Shown: positions 37,178 to 46,558 of the stretch, in pieces
How the letters are laid out: each line of letters starts with the position of its first letter
How positions within the stretch are numbered: position 1 is the stretch's first letter
Notes under the pieces: generated by a model
Told to the model about the DNA's origin: nothing
Seen by the model: only the letters and a program-made list of their open reading frames with translations
The model's database searches: none
NCBI RefSeq assembly: GCF_000473085.1
Contig: NZ_AXBA01000012.1
Location: 118,924-182,923 of the forward strand
DNA from: Azorhizobium doebereinerae UFLA1-100
Lineage (GTDB): Bacteria > Pseudomonadota > Alphaproteobacteria > Rhizobiales > Xanthobacteraceae
DNA: 64,000 nt
Direction of reading: 5' to 3'
Position numbers and translations under genes: made by a program

Positions 37178-38332
37178 TCACTCCGCCAGGCGATGGACGT
37201 CGTGGATGACAATGCCGTCGCATTTGTCCGGCTTCTTCAGCCAGTCGCGGTGGCGCAGCGTCTTCAGCGTGTCCTCGATGCCCGTCTGCCAGTGGTCGCG
37301 CATGGAGCCGTGCGAGAATTCATAGTCCTTGAAGTCCCGTTCGTAGGTCTTCTCCTGATAGATCAGGTGGCAGATGTTCACCGGACCGGACTTCTCGTAG
37401 TCCTCCAGCGTCTGCAGATCCTCCGGCGTGCGCAGCTGCTCGGGAATGCGCAGCACCGCCTCGGCATGCATGGTGCGCAGCAATTGCACCCGGCGGAACA
37501 GGTCGGTGGTGTAGCGCGTGCGGCTGGAATAGCCGATGTCCTTCTGCCGCTCGATCACCCCGAACATGTCGCGGGGCATCTCGCCGCGCGCCGAGAACAG
37601 GTCCACCTGGAACACCAAAGCGGAGGGGTGGTCCGGCTGGTCCAGCAGCCATTGCAGCGGCGTGTTGGAGACGACGCCGCCATCCCAGTAATATTCGCCG
37701 TCGATGCGCACCGCCGGGAAGGCCGGCGGCAGCGCGCCCGAAGCCATCACGTGCTCGGGGCCGATGCGGTGGGTGGTGTTGTCGAAATAGACGAAGTTGC
37801 CGGTGCGCACGTTGGTGGCGCCCACCGAGAACCGCGTGTTGCCGCTGTTGATGATGTCGAAGTCCACCAGCTTCAGCAGGGTCTCGCGCAACGGCGCGGT
37901 GTCATAGAGGCTGGTGGCGTTGGTGTGGCCGGTGGGCAGCAGCCAGGGATTGGGGACGCGCGGCTTGAAGAAGCCGGGCTGGCCCATCTGCATGGTGACG
38001 AAGGCGCTCATCTGGTTGCGCAGGGCGCGGAACGCGTCGCCCTCCGGCGGCACCGCCCAGATGCGGCGGCCGGACACCGTCTCCCAGAATTCCCGCAGCC
38101 GGGGGATGCGGTTCTCCGGCGTGTTGCCCGCCACGATGGCCGAGTTGATGGCGCCGATGGACACGCCGGACACCCAGTTCGGCTCCACATTGGCCTGCGC
38201 CAGCGCCTCGTAGACGCCGGCCTGATAGGCGCCCAGCGCGCCGCCGCCCTGGAACACCAGGGCGACCCGGTCATATTCGGAGGCGACATCCTTGATGTCG
38301 GCGGGCACTTCGCTCAGCAAGCTGCTCATCAT
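37178..38332 (-). CDS. Patatin-like phospholipase with DUF3734 C-terminal region
   Basis: A 384-residue protein. VALVFQGGGALGAYQAGVYEAL is the oxyanion-hole glycine loop, and VSGVSIGAINSA is the GxSxG nucleophile elbow. DGGVVSNTPL carries the catalytic Asp of the Ser-Asp dyad. The C-terminal third, with QKDIGYSSRTRYTTDL and NICHLIYQEKTYERDFKDYEFS, matches the DUF3734 extension. In Alphaproteobacteria such genes often accompany 3-hydroxybutyrate dehydrogenase and acetoacetate decarboxylase; here the latter lies upstream on the same strand, separated by repeat E. It may act on lipids around PHB granules (inference). Confidence 0.93.
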   Translation of the reverse strand: MMSSLLSEVPADIKDVASEYDRVALVFQGGGALGAYQAGVYEALAQANVEPNWVSGVSIGAINSAIVAGNTPENRIPRLREFWETVSGRRIWAVPPEGDAFRALRNQMSAFVTMQMGQPGFFKPRVPNPWLLPTGHTNATSLYDTAPLRETLLKLVDFDIINSGNTRFSVGATNVRTGNFVYFDNTTHRIGPEHVMASGALPPAFPAVRIDGEYYWDGGVVSNTPLQWLLDQPDHPSALVFQVDLFSARGEMPRDMFGVIERQKDIGYSSRTRYTTDLFRRVQLLRTMHAEAVLRIPEQLRTPEDLQTLEDYEKSGPVNICHLIYQEKTYERDFKDYEFSHGSMRDHWQTGIEDTLKTLRHRDWLKKPDKCDGIVIHDVHRLAE

Positions 38333-38480
38333 TCCCCCGTCTGCTTCGCCTGCCGGGCTTCGCCGTGGCGGCCGGCGTCATGGTCGCGCGGCCCGGCGGG
38401 CCGCGCGATGCTGCCTCGCACGAGCATGGCCCGGTCCCCGGCCGCGTGCAACGCGCCGGAGAACGGGCCGCCCGGCCCTC

Positions 38481-38600
38481 GTGGATCAACCGAAACGGAT
38501 GGTACCCATCCGTTTCGAAAAGTTGATCCACCAGATCAAAGAGTTGTGGTTCGGCCTGCTTGCGACAGATGGGTTCCATCTGTCGCGGCCGAACCACTAG
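38481..38600 (+). repeat. Double-hairpin repeat element, architectural variant E
   Basis: Two bipartite hairpins share no stem sequence with copies A-C. Hairpin 1: GTGGATCAAC/GTTGATCCAC outer arms and CGAAACGGATGG/CCATCCGTTTCG inner stem. Hairpin 2: GTGGTTCGGCC/GGCCGAACCAC outer arms and GCGACAGATGG/CCATCTGTCGC inner stem. All four stems are perfect. They are joined by CAGATCAAAGAGTTGTGG, matching the ATCAAAGTGTT core of copies A and C, and the element ends in TAG as they do. It lies between the patatin and acetoacetate decarboxylase genes. Confidence 0.85.
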
Positions 38601-38616
38601 GAAGGCACCGGAACGA

Positions 38617-39363
38617 TCACTTGGGCTCGGCGAGATAGTCGAACACCACTTCGCCCATGCCCAGCGTCAGGTCGGCGCGCAGGTGCAGGGCCGAGACCAC
38701 CTCCAGCACCGGCAGCTTGGCCACATCGGCGATGGCGTGCGGATAGAGGCCGAGCGCCGCCGGGCCGGTCCAGCATTCCTTGAGGTCGATGTCCTCCAGG
38801 TAGTAGCGGACCAGCTCGCAGATGCGCGGGGTGGCATCCACGTGCGGGATGATCTTGATGAGGAAGCTCGGCGTCTTCAGCGCGGCGAGCACGGCGGCCT
38901 TGTCGGCGGCCTTGTGCTTGTAGCCCATGGTGGCATCCACGCAGAGCGACTTGCCATAATGCAGGCGCCCGGTGAGGACGTCGGCCTCCACCGCCATCTT
39001 CGGGTTGGCGTATTTCTTCGGGAAGCCCCAGATCTCGCGGCCGCCGGCGATGGGCGCCTCGTCGTCCAGGTACATGGAATGGACGTAGCCGCCCTCCACC
39101 CCGTTGTACTTCACCGGGATGACCTGTCCGGTCTCGGTATAGTCGCCGAAGCCGGTGGAATCGGGCATGCGGATGAATTCATACTTCACCAGCGGCTCGT
39201 AGACTTCGAGCGGCTCGGGCACCACCCGGCGCAGCGCCTCGATGTCGGTGCGGTAGGTGATGATCATGAATTCGCGGTCGAAGAAGCGGTAGGGCCCCGG
39301 CGGGTAGGCCGGATTGGTCAGCGGCATGGAGTAGGCGGTACGACGGACGTCTTCGATCTTCAT
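38617..39363 (-). CDS. adc: Acetoacetate decarboxylase
   Basis: Converts acetoacetate to acetone and CO2. The start is ATG 39363 ([27 protein letters not shown]), giving 248 residues, normal length. The Schiff-base region [13 protein letters not shown] puts adjacent lysines at 116-117, matching the Lys115/116 pair of the clostridial enzyme. [18 protein letters not shown] carries the conserved acidic residue. In Rhizobiales it is commonly linked with ketone-body and PHB turnover, which the adjacent patatin and the PhaZ gene support. Confidence 0.95.
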   Translation of the reverse strand: MKIEDVRRTAYSMPLTNPAYPPGPYRFFDREFMIITYRTDIEALRRVVPEPLEVYEPLVKYEFIRMPDSTGFGDYTETGQVIPVKYNGVEGGYVHSMYLDDEAPIAGGREIWGFPKKYANPKMAVEADVLTGRLHYGKSLCVDATMGYKHKAADKAAVLAALKTPSFLIKIIPHVDATPRICELVRYYLEDIDLKECWTGPAALGLYPHAIADVAKLPVLEVVSALHLRADLTLGMGEVVFDYLAEPK

Positions 39364-39525
39364 GAGGCGGCTCCGACCGGACGGGGCGTCTCGCATCTGC
39401 GAAACGCCGGGGAGGTTACCGGATAACGCGGCCCGGTGACAGGGCCGCGACGCGCCCATTATGGCGCAAACGCAAGCCTCGCCTCAGCAATCCCGATCAA
39501 GCCCGCGCCGGCCGCCGGCGGCGGC

Positions 39526-40521
39526 TCAGAACTCCAGCACCCCGGCGCTGCCGCTCGCCGTGCCGAAAGTCACCGCCCCGCCGTCCGCCCGCCAGCCCGC
39601 CGCCGTCACCGCCGCGCCGTCCGGCGCCCGCAGCAGGATCTCCGCGCCATCGGGAATGCGCGCCATCAGCACCATGCCGTCGTCATAGCCCACCGCCAGC
39701 ACCGGGTCCTTGGGGTGGCAGGCCACCACCGAGACGCGGGCGGTGGAGGACGGCGCCACCATGGAGGGCTGCTTGCCCATGGGGCCTTCCTTGGAGGCGA
39801 ACGGCCACAGGATCACCTCCGAGGAGCCGGACGTGGCGAGCCACTTGCCGTCGGCGGTGAAGGCGAACGACTTCACCCGCGCCGGATAGCCGGTCATGCG
39901 CATGTGGCCGCCGTCGGAGATGCGCCAGCCATGCAGCGCCGCCTCCTGCATGGTGGTCACCAGGAAGCGCCCGTCGGGGCTGATCGCCACGCCGAGGTGC
40001 GAGCCCTTCCAGCCGAACATGTCGGGCTTGGCGTCCAGGGCATTGGGAAACCAGAAGGTGACGCCGCCATAATGGGCCACGGCGATGCGCGTGCCCTTGG
40101 GCGCGAAGGCGAGGCCGCCCACGGTGGAGGCCACCTCCAGGCTGCGCGCCTCGCCCTTCACCGGGCGGAAATGGGCGGTCTTGCCGGCCGAATAGGCCAC
40201 CGCGCCGTCCGGGCCCAGCGCCACGCGGTCGATCCAGCGGCCCTTGTGCTCCGCCAGCACCTGCACCTCGCCATTGGCGGTCAGTTCCACCACCCGGCCG
40301 TCGTCGCCGCCGGAGACCAGGCGCTTGCCGTCGCCGCGCACGTCGAGGGCGGCGCCGCCGTGCAGGGCCACGGCCTTGGTTTCCGCCCCGTTGACCATCA
40401 TCGCCGCGCCGGTGTCGCCCACCAGCACCGCCGTGCTTTTTAGGAAGCAGGCTGCCGCGATGCCGCCGTCGAAGCTGAAGGTACGGACCTTGTCGGTGAG
40501 GCTGGACGGGGCGGAGGACAT
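39526..40521 (-). CDS. WD40 repeat protein
   Basis: A 331-residue protein from ATG 40521 (MSSAPSSLTDKVRTFSFDGG). It carries about six or seven beta-propeller blades: GDGKRLVSGGDDGRVVEL, PKGTRIAVAHYGGVTFWFP, SPDGRFLVTTMQEAALHGW, TADGKWLATSGSSEVILWPF and HPKDPVLAVGYDDGMVLMA. No signal peptide or catalytic domain. This single-propeller protein is conserved in Alphaproteobacteria and of unknown function. Divergent from hrpB. Confidence 0.9.
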   Translation of the reverse strand: MSSAPSSLTDKVRTFSFDGGIAAACFLKSTAVLVGDTGAAMMVNGAETKAVALHGGAALDVRGDGKRLVSGGDDGRVVELTANGEVQVLAEHKGRWIDRVALGPDGAVAYSAGKTAHFRPVKGEARSLEVASTVGGLAFAPKGTRIAVAHYGGVTFWFPNALDAKPDMFGWKGSHLGVAISPDGRFLVTTMQEAALHGWRISDGGHMRMTGYPARVKSFAFTADGKWLATSGSSEVILWPFASKEGPMGKQPSMVAPSSTARVSVVACHPKDPVLAVGYDDGMVLMARIPDGAEILLRAPDGAAVTAAGWRADGGAVTFGTASGSAGVLEF

Positions 40522-40691
40522 GGGCGGCGCGGCTCCCGGGCGGACGATGGACGAGCTGGATGGCGGGCCTTCATAAGCCACCGCGAGCCGCTTGTCCTCC
40601 CGTCGCCACATCATGGCGTCGATGTCGCGGCGGGCTGGATTTCCCGGCCGTGCAATGGCCTATGGTCGCGGCCTCACGAATCCGAAAGCCC

Positions 40692-43172
40692 ATGTTCGAC
40701 ACCCGCCTGCCCATCGACGATGCCCTGCCCGCGCTGACGCAGACGCTGCGCGCCAACGCCTGCGCCGTGCTGGTGGCCCCGCCGGGCGCGGGCAAGACCA
40801 CGCGCGTGCCGCTCGCGCTGCTGGACGAGCCGTGGGTGAAGGGGGGCAAGATATTGGTGCTGGAGCCCCGCCGCCTCGCGGCGCGGGCCGCCGCGCACCG
40901 CATGGCGCAGACGCTGGGCGAGCGCGTGGGCGACACGGTGGGCTACCGCGTGCGGCTGCGCTCGGAAATCTCCCGGCGCACCCGCATCGAGGTCGTCACC
41001 GAAGGCGTGTTCACCCGCATGGTGCTGGACGACCCGGAGCTTTCCGGTGTCGCCGCCGTGCTGTTCGACGAATATCACGAGCGCTCGCTGGACGCCGACC
41101 TCGGCCTCGCGCTCGCCCTGGAGACCCAGGCCGGGCTGCGCGAGGACCTGCGCGTCCTCGCCATGTCCGCGACCCTCGACGGCGCCCGCGTCGCCGCGCT
41201 GCTGGGCGGCGGCGGCGGCCCCGCGCCGGTGGTGGAGAGCGAGGGCCGCGCCTTCCCGGTGGCGACGCGCTATCTCGGCCGCGATCCTCGCGCGCCGCTG
41301 GAGCGGCAGGTGGCCGACGCGGTGCTGCGGGCGCTCGCCGCCGAGCCCGGCTCCGTGCTGGCCTTCCTGCCCGGCGCGGCCGAGATCCGCCGCACCCAGG
41401 GCCACCTGCTGGCGGACGTGCGCGACAAGGACGTGGACATCGTGCCGCTGTTCGGCGCGCTGGACGCCGCCGAGCAGGACCGCGCCGTCCTCCCGGCACC
41501 CAAGGGCAGGCGCAAGGTAGTGCTGGCCACCTCCATCGCCGAGACCTCGCTGACCATCGAGGGGGTGCGGGTGGTGGTGGATTCCGGCCTTGCCCGCGTG
41601 CCGCGCTTCGAGCCGGACGTGGGCCTGACGCGGCTGGAGACCGTGCGCGTCTCCCGCGCCGCCGCCGACCAAAGGCGCGGCCGCGCCGGCCGCACCGAGC
41701 CGGGCGTGTGCTACCGGCTGTGGAACGAGGGCGAGACGCAGAGCCTGCCGGCCTTCGCCACGCCGGAGATCCTGGCCGCCGACCTCTCCGGCCTGGTGCT
41801 GGACCTCGCCTCCGCCGGAGTGCGCGACCCGCGATCCCTGCCCTTCCTCGATCCCCCACCCCTGCCCGCCGTCACCGAGGCGAAGAACCTGCTGCGGGCG
41901 CTGGAGGCCATCGACGCCGGGGGCGCGGTGACGCCGCTCGGCGCCCGCATGGCCCGCCTGCCCTTGCAGCCGCGCCTCGCCCACATGGTGGTGCGCGGCA
42001 GCGATCTCGGCGCCGGCGCCCTGGCGGCGGACATCGCCGCTCTGCTCACCGAGCGCGGCCTCGGCGGCGACAGCCCGGACCTCGTTCACCGGCTGGAGGA
42101 CTTTTCCCGCGAGCGCTCCCGCCGCGCCGACGATGCCCGCCGCCTCGCCGGCCGCTGGGCGGAACTGGCGCGCGCGGGCAACGCGAAGCCGGCAGGCACC
42201 GCCCCCTCCCCGGCCGCTTTGCTGGCGCTGGCCTTCCCCGACCGGGTGGCCAAGGCGCGCGGCGACGGCACCCGCATCCTGCTCGCCAACGGGCGCGGCG
42301 CGGTGGTGGACCCGGCCTCATCGCTCGCCCGCGCGCCCTATCTGGCGGTGGCCGAGGTGAGCGGCCGGGCGGACGCCGCCCGCGTGCAGCTCGCCGCCGC
42401 CCTCACGGCGGAGGAGATCGAGAGCCTGTTCGCGGCCGAGATCACCTCCGGCCTCGAAGTGGCGTTCGATCCGGCGACCGCCGCCGTGCGGGCGCGGGAA
42501 ACCCGCCGCCTCGGCGCGCTGACCCTCGCCGACCGCCCCCGCCCGGTGCCGGACACGCCGGAGACGGCGGCGGCATTGGCCGAAGGCATCGCCGCCCTCG
42601 GCCTGGAGCGGCTGCCCTGGACCAACGCCCTCACCCAGTGGCGCGACCGGGTGCAATTCCTCCACCGGGCGGAAGGCACGCCCTGGCCGGACCTGTCCGA
42701 CGGGGCGCTGGCCGCGACCGCGCGCGACTGGCTGGCGCCCTTCCTCACTGGGCGCACCACGCTGGCCCAGGTCTCCGCCGGCGATCTCGGCAACGCGCTG
42801 CACGCGCTTTTGCCCTATGAATTGCTGCACCGGCTGGAGACCGAGGCGCCGAGCCATTTCCAGGCGCCCACCGGCACCAGCCTGCCGATCGACTATGCCG
42901 CCGAGGGCGGGCCGCTCTTGCCAGTGCGGGTGCAGGAGCTGTTCGGCCTCACCCGGCATCCGGCCATCGCCGGCGGCAAGGTGCCGCTGACGCTGGCCCT
43001 GCTCTCCCCCGCCCACCGGCCGATCCAGGTGACGAAGGATCTGCCACAATTCTGGAGCGGCTCGTGGCGCGACGTGCGCGCCGAGATGCGCGGCCGCTAC
43101 CCCCGGCACCCCTGGCCGGAAGACCCCGCCAACGCCCTACCCACCAACCGCGCAAAGCCGCGTGGAACCTGA
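40692..43172 (+). CDS. hrpB: ATP-dependent RNA helicase HrpB
   Basis: An 826-residue DExH helicase. The start is ATG 40692 (MFDTRLPIDDALPALTQTLR). Motifs: VLVAPPGAGKTTRVPLALL (I), FDEYHERSLDADL (II), LAMSATLDG (III) and DQRRGRAGRTEPGVCYRLW (VI). HA2 and the HrpB-specific C-terminal domain (LPPAHRPIQVTKDLPQFWSGSW-like ending) follow. Close relatives act in RNA processing or translation, but HrpB's exact role is not established. Divergent from the WD40 gene. Confidence 0.96.
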   Translation: MFDTRLPIDDALPALTQTLRANACAVLVAPPGAGKTTRVPLALLDEPWVKGGKILVLEPRRLAARAAAHRMAQTLGERVGDTVGYRVRLRSEISRRTRIEVVTEGVFTRMVLDDPELSGVAAVLFDEYHERSLDADLGLALALETQAGLREDLRVLAMSATLDGARVAALLGGGGGPAPVVESEGRAFPVATRYLGRDPRAPLERQVADAVLRALAAEPGSVLAFLPGAAEIRRTQGHLLADVRDKDVDIVPLFGALDAAEQDRAVLPAPKGRRKVVLATSIAETSLTIEGVRVVVDSGLARVPRFEPDVGLTRLETVRVSRAAADQRRGRAGRTEPGVCYRLWNEGETQSLPAFATPEILAADLSGLVLDLASAGVRDPRSLPFLDPPPLPAVTEAKNLLRALEAIDAGGAVTPLGARMARLPLQPRLAHMVVRGSDLGAGALAADIAALLTERGLGGDSPDLVHRLEDFSRERSRRADDARRLAGRWAELARAGNAKPAGTAPSPAALLALAFPDRVAKARGDGTRILLANGRGAVVDPASSLARAPYLAVAEVSGRADAARVQLAAALTAEEIESLFAAEITSGLEVAFDPATAAVRARETRRLGALTLADRPRPVPDTPETAAALAEGIAALGLERLPWTNALTQWRDRVQFLHRAEGTPWPDLSDGALAATARDWLAPFLTGRTTLAQVSAGDLGNALHALLPYELLHRLETEAPSHFQAPTGTSLPIDYAAEGGPLLPVRVQELFGLTRHPAIAGGKVPLTLALLSPAHRPIQVTKDLPQFWSGSWRDVRAEMRGRYPRHPWPEDPANALPTNRAKPRGT

Positions 43173-43357
43173 ATCCGTCCCTTTGCGGGAACCGCGGGCT
43201 TGGCCGGGCATTGTCCCCTTGGATCCGCCTCGCGGAAGCGCAGGACGGCGCTCGACTTGCCATCCGCCGTACAGCCGCGCTTCAGATTAGACAGGTCACA
43301 ATTTCGTGCTACGGGCATGACTGCCCGGAATGCACTCCGCGCCGAGAGAGGCACTTC

Positions 43358-44857
43358 ATGTTCCCGACGCCGAAGCCCGCACTGACGCCCAACACCTACG
43401 CCTATGAATCCGAGCCGATGGTGAAGCCCACCGGGTTCCGGGAATATGACGCCCGCTGGTTGTTCCAGAAGGAAATCAACCTCATGGGCATCCAGGCGCT
43501 GGGCATGGGGCTCGGCACGCTGATGCACGAGATGGGCATCCGGCCCGAGATCGTCACCGGGCATGACTTCCGCGGCTATTCCTCGTCGATCAAATACGCC
43601 CTCGTCTCCGGCCTGATGGCCGCCGGCGTGAAGGTGCACGACATCGGCCTCGCCATGTCGCCCATGGCCTATTTCGCCCAGTTCGCCCTCGACGTGCCGG
43701 CGGTGGCCATGGTCACCGCCTCGCACAACGACAACGGCTGGACCGGCGTGAAGATGGGCGTCAACCGCCCGCTGACCTTCGGCCCGGACGAGATGACCCG
43801 GCTGAAGGAGATCGTGCTCGGCGCCAAGTTCGACCTGAAGGGCGGCGGCGCCTACCACTTCGTGGAGAACTTCCCCGCCACCTATTTCAAGGACCTCACC
43901 GACCGTCCGCGGCTCAAGCACCCGATCAAGGCGGTGGTGGCCTGCGGCAACGGCACGGCCGGCGCGTTCGCGCCGCACATCCTGGCGGCGCTGGGCGTCG
44001 AGGTGGTGCCGCTGGACGTGGAGCTGGACCACTCCTTCCCCAAGTACAATCCGAACCCGGAAGACATGGAGATGCTCCATGCCATGCGCGACGCGGTGCT
44101 GGAGAGCGGTGCCGACGTGGCGCTGGGCTTCGACGGCGACGGCGACCGCTGCGGCGTGGTGGACAATGAGGGCGAGGAGATCTTCGCCGACAAGATGGGC
44201 GTGATGCTGGCCCGCGACCTGGCCAAGATCTACCCCAACCCCACCTTCGTGGTGGACGTGAAGTCCACCGGCCTGTTCGCCACCGACCCCGAGCTGATCA
44301 AGCTCGGCGTGAAGGCGGACTATTGGAAGACCGGCCATTCCTACATGAAGCGCCGGGTGAACGAGACCGGCGCCCTGGTCGGCTTCGAGAAGTCCGGCCA
44401 CTATTTCTTCAACGCGCCCATCGGCCGGGGCTATGACGACGGCCTCGTCTCCGCCATCGCCGTGCTGGACATGCTGGACCGCAATCCCGGCAAGAAGCTC
44501 TCCGAGCTGCGCCTCGCGCTGCCCAAGACCTGGTCCTCGCCCACCATGTCGCCGCACTGCGCCGACGAGGCCAAGTACGGCATCGTCGAGCAGGTGGTGA
44601 AGCACTACCAGAAGTTGCAGGCGGACGGCGCCAAGGTGACGGGTCAGGCGATCCGCGACCTCGTGACGGTGAACGGCGTGCGCGTCACCACCGAGGACGG
44701 CTCGTGGGGCCTCGTGCGCGCCTCCTCCAACAAGCCCGAGCTGGTGGTGGTGGTGGAGAGCCCGGTCTCCGAGCAGCGCATGCGCGACATGTTCGCCGAG
44801 ATCGACGGCGTGCTGCGCACCCACCCGGAAGTGGGCGAATACAACCAGAAGATTTAA
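43358..44857 (+). CDS. Phosphomannomutase/phosphoglucomutase
   Basis: A 499-residue alpha-D-phosphohexomutase. The start is ATG 43358, with GAGAGG 8 bases upstream. VTASHNDNGWTGVKMG holds the phosphoserine, GFDGDGDRCGVVD the Mg2+-binding loop, and FEKSGHYFF the sugar-binding loop; RASSNKPELVVVVES is the phosphate-binding domain IV. It interconverts hexose 6- and 1-phosphates for nucleotide-sugar and exopolysaccharide synthesis. The choice between ManB/AlgC-like and Pgm activity is not resolved by sequence. Terminated at 44900-44927. Confidence 0.94.
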   Translation: MFPTPKPALTPNTYAYESEPMVKPTGFREYDARWLFQKEINLMGIQALGMGLGTLMHEMGIRPEIVTGHDFRGYSSSIKYALVSGLMAAGVKVHDIGLAMSPMAYFAQFALDVPAVAMVTASHNDNGWTGVKMGVNRPLTFGPDEMTRLKEIVLGAKFDLKGGGAYHFVENFPATYFKDLTDRPRLKHPIKAVVACGNGTAGAFAPHILAALGVEVVPLDVELDHSFPKYNPNPEDMEMLHAMRDAVLESGADVALGFDGDGDRCGVVDNEGEEIFADKMGVMLARDLAKIYPNPTFVVDVKSTGLFATDPELIKLGVKADYWKTGHSYMKRRVNETGALVGFEKSGHYFFNAPIGRGYDDGLVSAIAVLDMLDRNPGKKLSELRLALPKTWSSPTMSPHCADEAKYGIVEQVVKHYQKLQADGAKVTGQAIRDLVTVNGVRVTTEDGSWGLVRASSNKPELVVVVESPVSEQRMRDMFAEIDGVLRTHPEVGEYNQKI

Positions 44858-44870
44858 CCACGAATCGTCA

Positions 44871-44889
44871 TTGCACCTTTATGGTGCAA
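44871..44889. promoter_or_regulatory. Short inverted repeat TTGCACC-N5-GGTGCAA
   Basis: A perfect 7-bp dyad between the phosphomannomutase stop and its terminator. GGTGC recurs at 44895-44900. It may be part of an RNA hairpin or a repressor site for the small gene downstream. Confidence 0.35.
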
Positions 44890-44899
44890 CACTATGGTG

Positions 44900-44935
44900 C
44901 GGCCCGTGCTCTCATCGGCACGGGCCGTTCCGTTT
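44900..44935 (+). terminator. Rho-independent terminator after phosphomannomutase
   Basis: CGGCCCGTGC (44900-44909) pairs perfectly with GCACGGGCCG (44918-44927) and is followed by TTCCGTTT. Confidence 0.75.
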
Positions 44936-44968
44936 CCGGAGCCTGCTGTTCAAGTCCGGAGACGTGTC

Positions 44969-45133
44969 ATGTCGCGCCTGTATGTGATCCTCATCGCCAG
45001 CCTGCTGCCGGTGATCGTGGCGCTGACGCTGTTCGGCGCGCTGCATGCCTGGGCCTCCAGCTTCAACGCGCTGCCCGCCCCCTTCGAACGCCCGGCCCCC
45101 ACCTGGGATCTCGGCCTCGTCCGCCACCGCTGA
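44969..45133 (+). CDS. Small single-span membrane protein
   Basis: A 54-residue protein from ATG 44969 with a GGAG ribosome-binding site 7 bases upstream. It is almost all one hydrophobic segment (RLYVILIASLLPVIVALTLFGALHAWA), followed by a short Pro-rich tail (NALPAPFERPAPTWDLGLVRHR). Own terminator at 45150-45174. No family recognised; the ribosome-binding site and terminators on both sides favour a real gene. Confidence 0.65.
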   Translation: MSRLYVILIASLLPVIVALTLFGALHAWASSFNALPAPFERPAPTWDLGLVRHR

Positions 45134-45149
45134 GCCGCCGGATACGAAA

Positions 45150-45174
45150 AAGCCCCGGCGCAGGACCGGGGCTT
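45150..45174. terminator. Bidirectional terminator
   Basis: AAGCCCCGG (45150-45158) pairs with CCGGGGCTT (45166-45174), flanked by A and T runs, between the small membrane gene and the convergent MFS gene. Confidence 0.75.
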
Positions 45175-45193
45175 CCTGCGGGGATTCGGCGGT

Positions 45194-46369
45194 CTATTCC
45201 GCCGCCACCGGGCGCAGCGCGCGGGAGGCTTCGATCCGCCCCGCCCACCACACCACCGGCACCGCCGCCAGCGGCACCAGCGCCGCCACCCAGGGAATGG
45301 CGCCGAGGCCGAGGCCGTGGTCGATCACCACCCCGCCCAGCCACGCGCCGATGGCGTTGCCGAGGTTGAAGGCGGCGATGTTGAAGCTGGAGGCCAGGCT
45401 CTGGCCGGCTCCTTGAGCCTTCTCCAGCACCCACATCTGCAACGGCGCCACGGTGGCGAAGGCGACCGCGCCCAGCAGGCCGACGAAGGCCACCGCCGCC
45501 ACGGCATTGTGCAAGGCGAAGGTCAGGCCCGCCAGCACCACCGCCAGCACCACCAGCGTGCCGTACACCGTGGGCACCAGCTTCCAGTCCGCCAGCCGGC
45601 CGCCGGCAAGGTTGCCCACCACGAGGCCGGCGCCGAACACCAGCAGGATGGGCGACACCGCGCCGTCCGAGAAGCCGGTGATCCGGGTGAGCATGGGCGC
45701 GATGTAAGTGAAGGCCGCGAACACGCCGACCCAGCTCAGCACCGTGGTGAGGAGGCCCAGCAGCAGCGGGGCGCGGGTGAGCACGGCCAGATCGTGCCTC
45801 AGGCTGGTCTTCTCCATCGGCGCGCCGGAGCGCGGCACCAGCAGCGCGATCACCGCGAAGGCGAGGACGCCCACCAGCGTCACCGCCCAGAAGGTGGAGC
45901 GCCAGCCGTAGTGCTGGCCCAGCCACGTGCCGAACGGCACGCCGAGGATGTTCGCCACCGTGAGGCCGGTGAACATGACGGCGATGGCCGAGGCCTTCTT
46001 GTTGGCCGGCACGAGGCCGGTGGCGACCACCGAGCCGACGCCGAAGAAGCTGGCGTGGGCGAAGGCGGTGAGCACGCGGGCGGCCATCAGCGTGGTGTAG
46101 TCGGGCGCCAGCGCGCAGGCCAGATTGCCGATGGTGAACACGGCCATGAGGCCGAGCAGCACCGCCTTGCGCGGCCAGCGGGCGGTGAGGATGGTCAGCA
46201 CCGGCGCGCCGACCACGACGCCCAGCGCATAGCCGGAAATGAGCAGGCCCGCCGAGGACAGGGTGACGCCGAGATCGGCGCTCACATCGAGCAGCAGGCC
46301 CATGATGACGAATTCGGTGACGCCGATGCCGAAGGCACCGGCGGTGAGGGCGTAGAGGGCAACAGGCAT
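45194..46369 (-). CDS. MFS transporter (AraJ/DHA1-type efflux)
   Basis: A 391-residue protein with 12 predicted membrane spans. The start is ATG 46369 (MPVALYALTAGAFGIGVTEFVIMGLLLDVSADLG), the typical N-terminus. The A motif between TM2 and TM3 reads GAPVLTILTARWPRKAVLLGLM, and GRLADWKLVPT repeats it in the second half. Relatives export sugars, nucleosides or drugs. It is divergent from a LysR regulator and closely paralogous to the transporter at 60873-62042. Confidence 0.93.
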   Translation of the reverse strand: MPVALYALTAGAFGIGVTEFVIMGLLLDVSADLGVTLSSAGLLISGYALGVVVGAPVLTILTARWPRKAVLLGLMAVFTIGNLACALAPDYTTLMAARVLTAFAHASFFGVGSVVATGLVPANKKASAIAVMFTGLTVANILGVPFGTWLGQHYGWRSTFWAVTLVGVLAFAVIALLVPRSGAPMEKTSLRHDLAVLTRAPLLLGLLTTVLSWVGVFAAFTYIAPMLTRITGFSDGAVSPILLVFGAGLVVGNLAGGRLADWKLVPTVYGTLVVLAVVLAGLTFALHNAVAAVAFVGLLGAVAFATVAPLQMWVLEKAQGAGQSLASSFNIAAFNLGNAIGAWLGGVVIDHGLGLGAIPWVAALVPLAAVPVVWWAGRIEASRALRPVAAE

Positions 46370-46558
46370 GGCGGATGTCCGAAGCGGCCGGCGCCGCCTC
46401 CGCTCCTCCCGCGAGGGGACCGGCGACGGCGCGATCAGGGTGAAGGAATGCGGAAACCACCGTCGGGGGAGGCAGATGCCGCGTTGCAACAAAATGGACG
46501 GCCGGACGGCCCTGGACTAGGATGTCTCTAATCAAAAGATTTGTGAGTTCGGGGCAAC

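Noticed and set aside
40592-42820. 742-residue frame overlapping hrpB
   Set aside because: A frame-shifted reading of hrpB, Arg/Pro/Gly-rich, with no family motifs.
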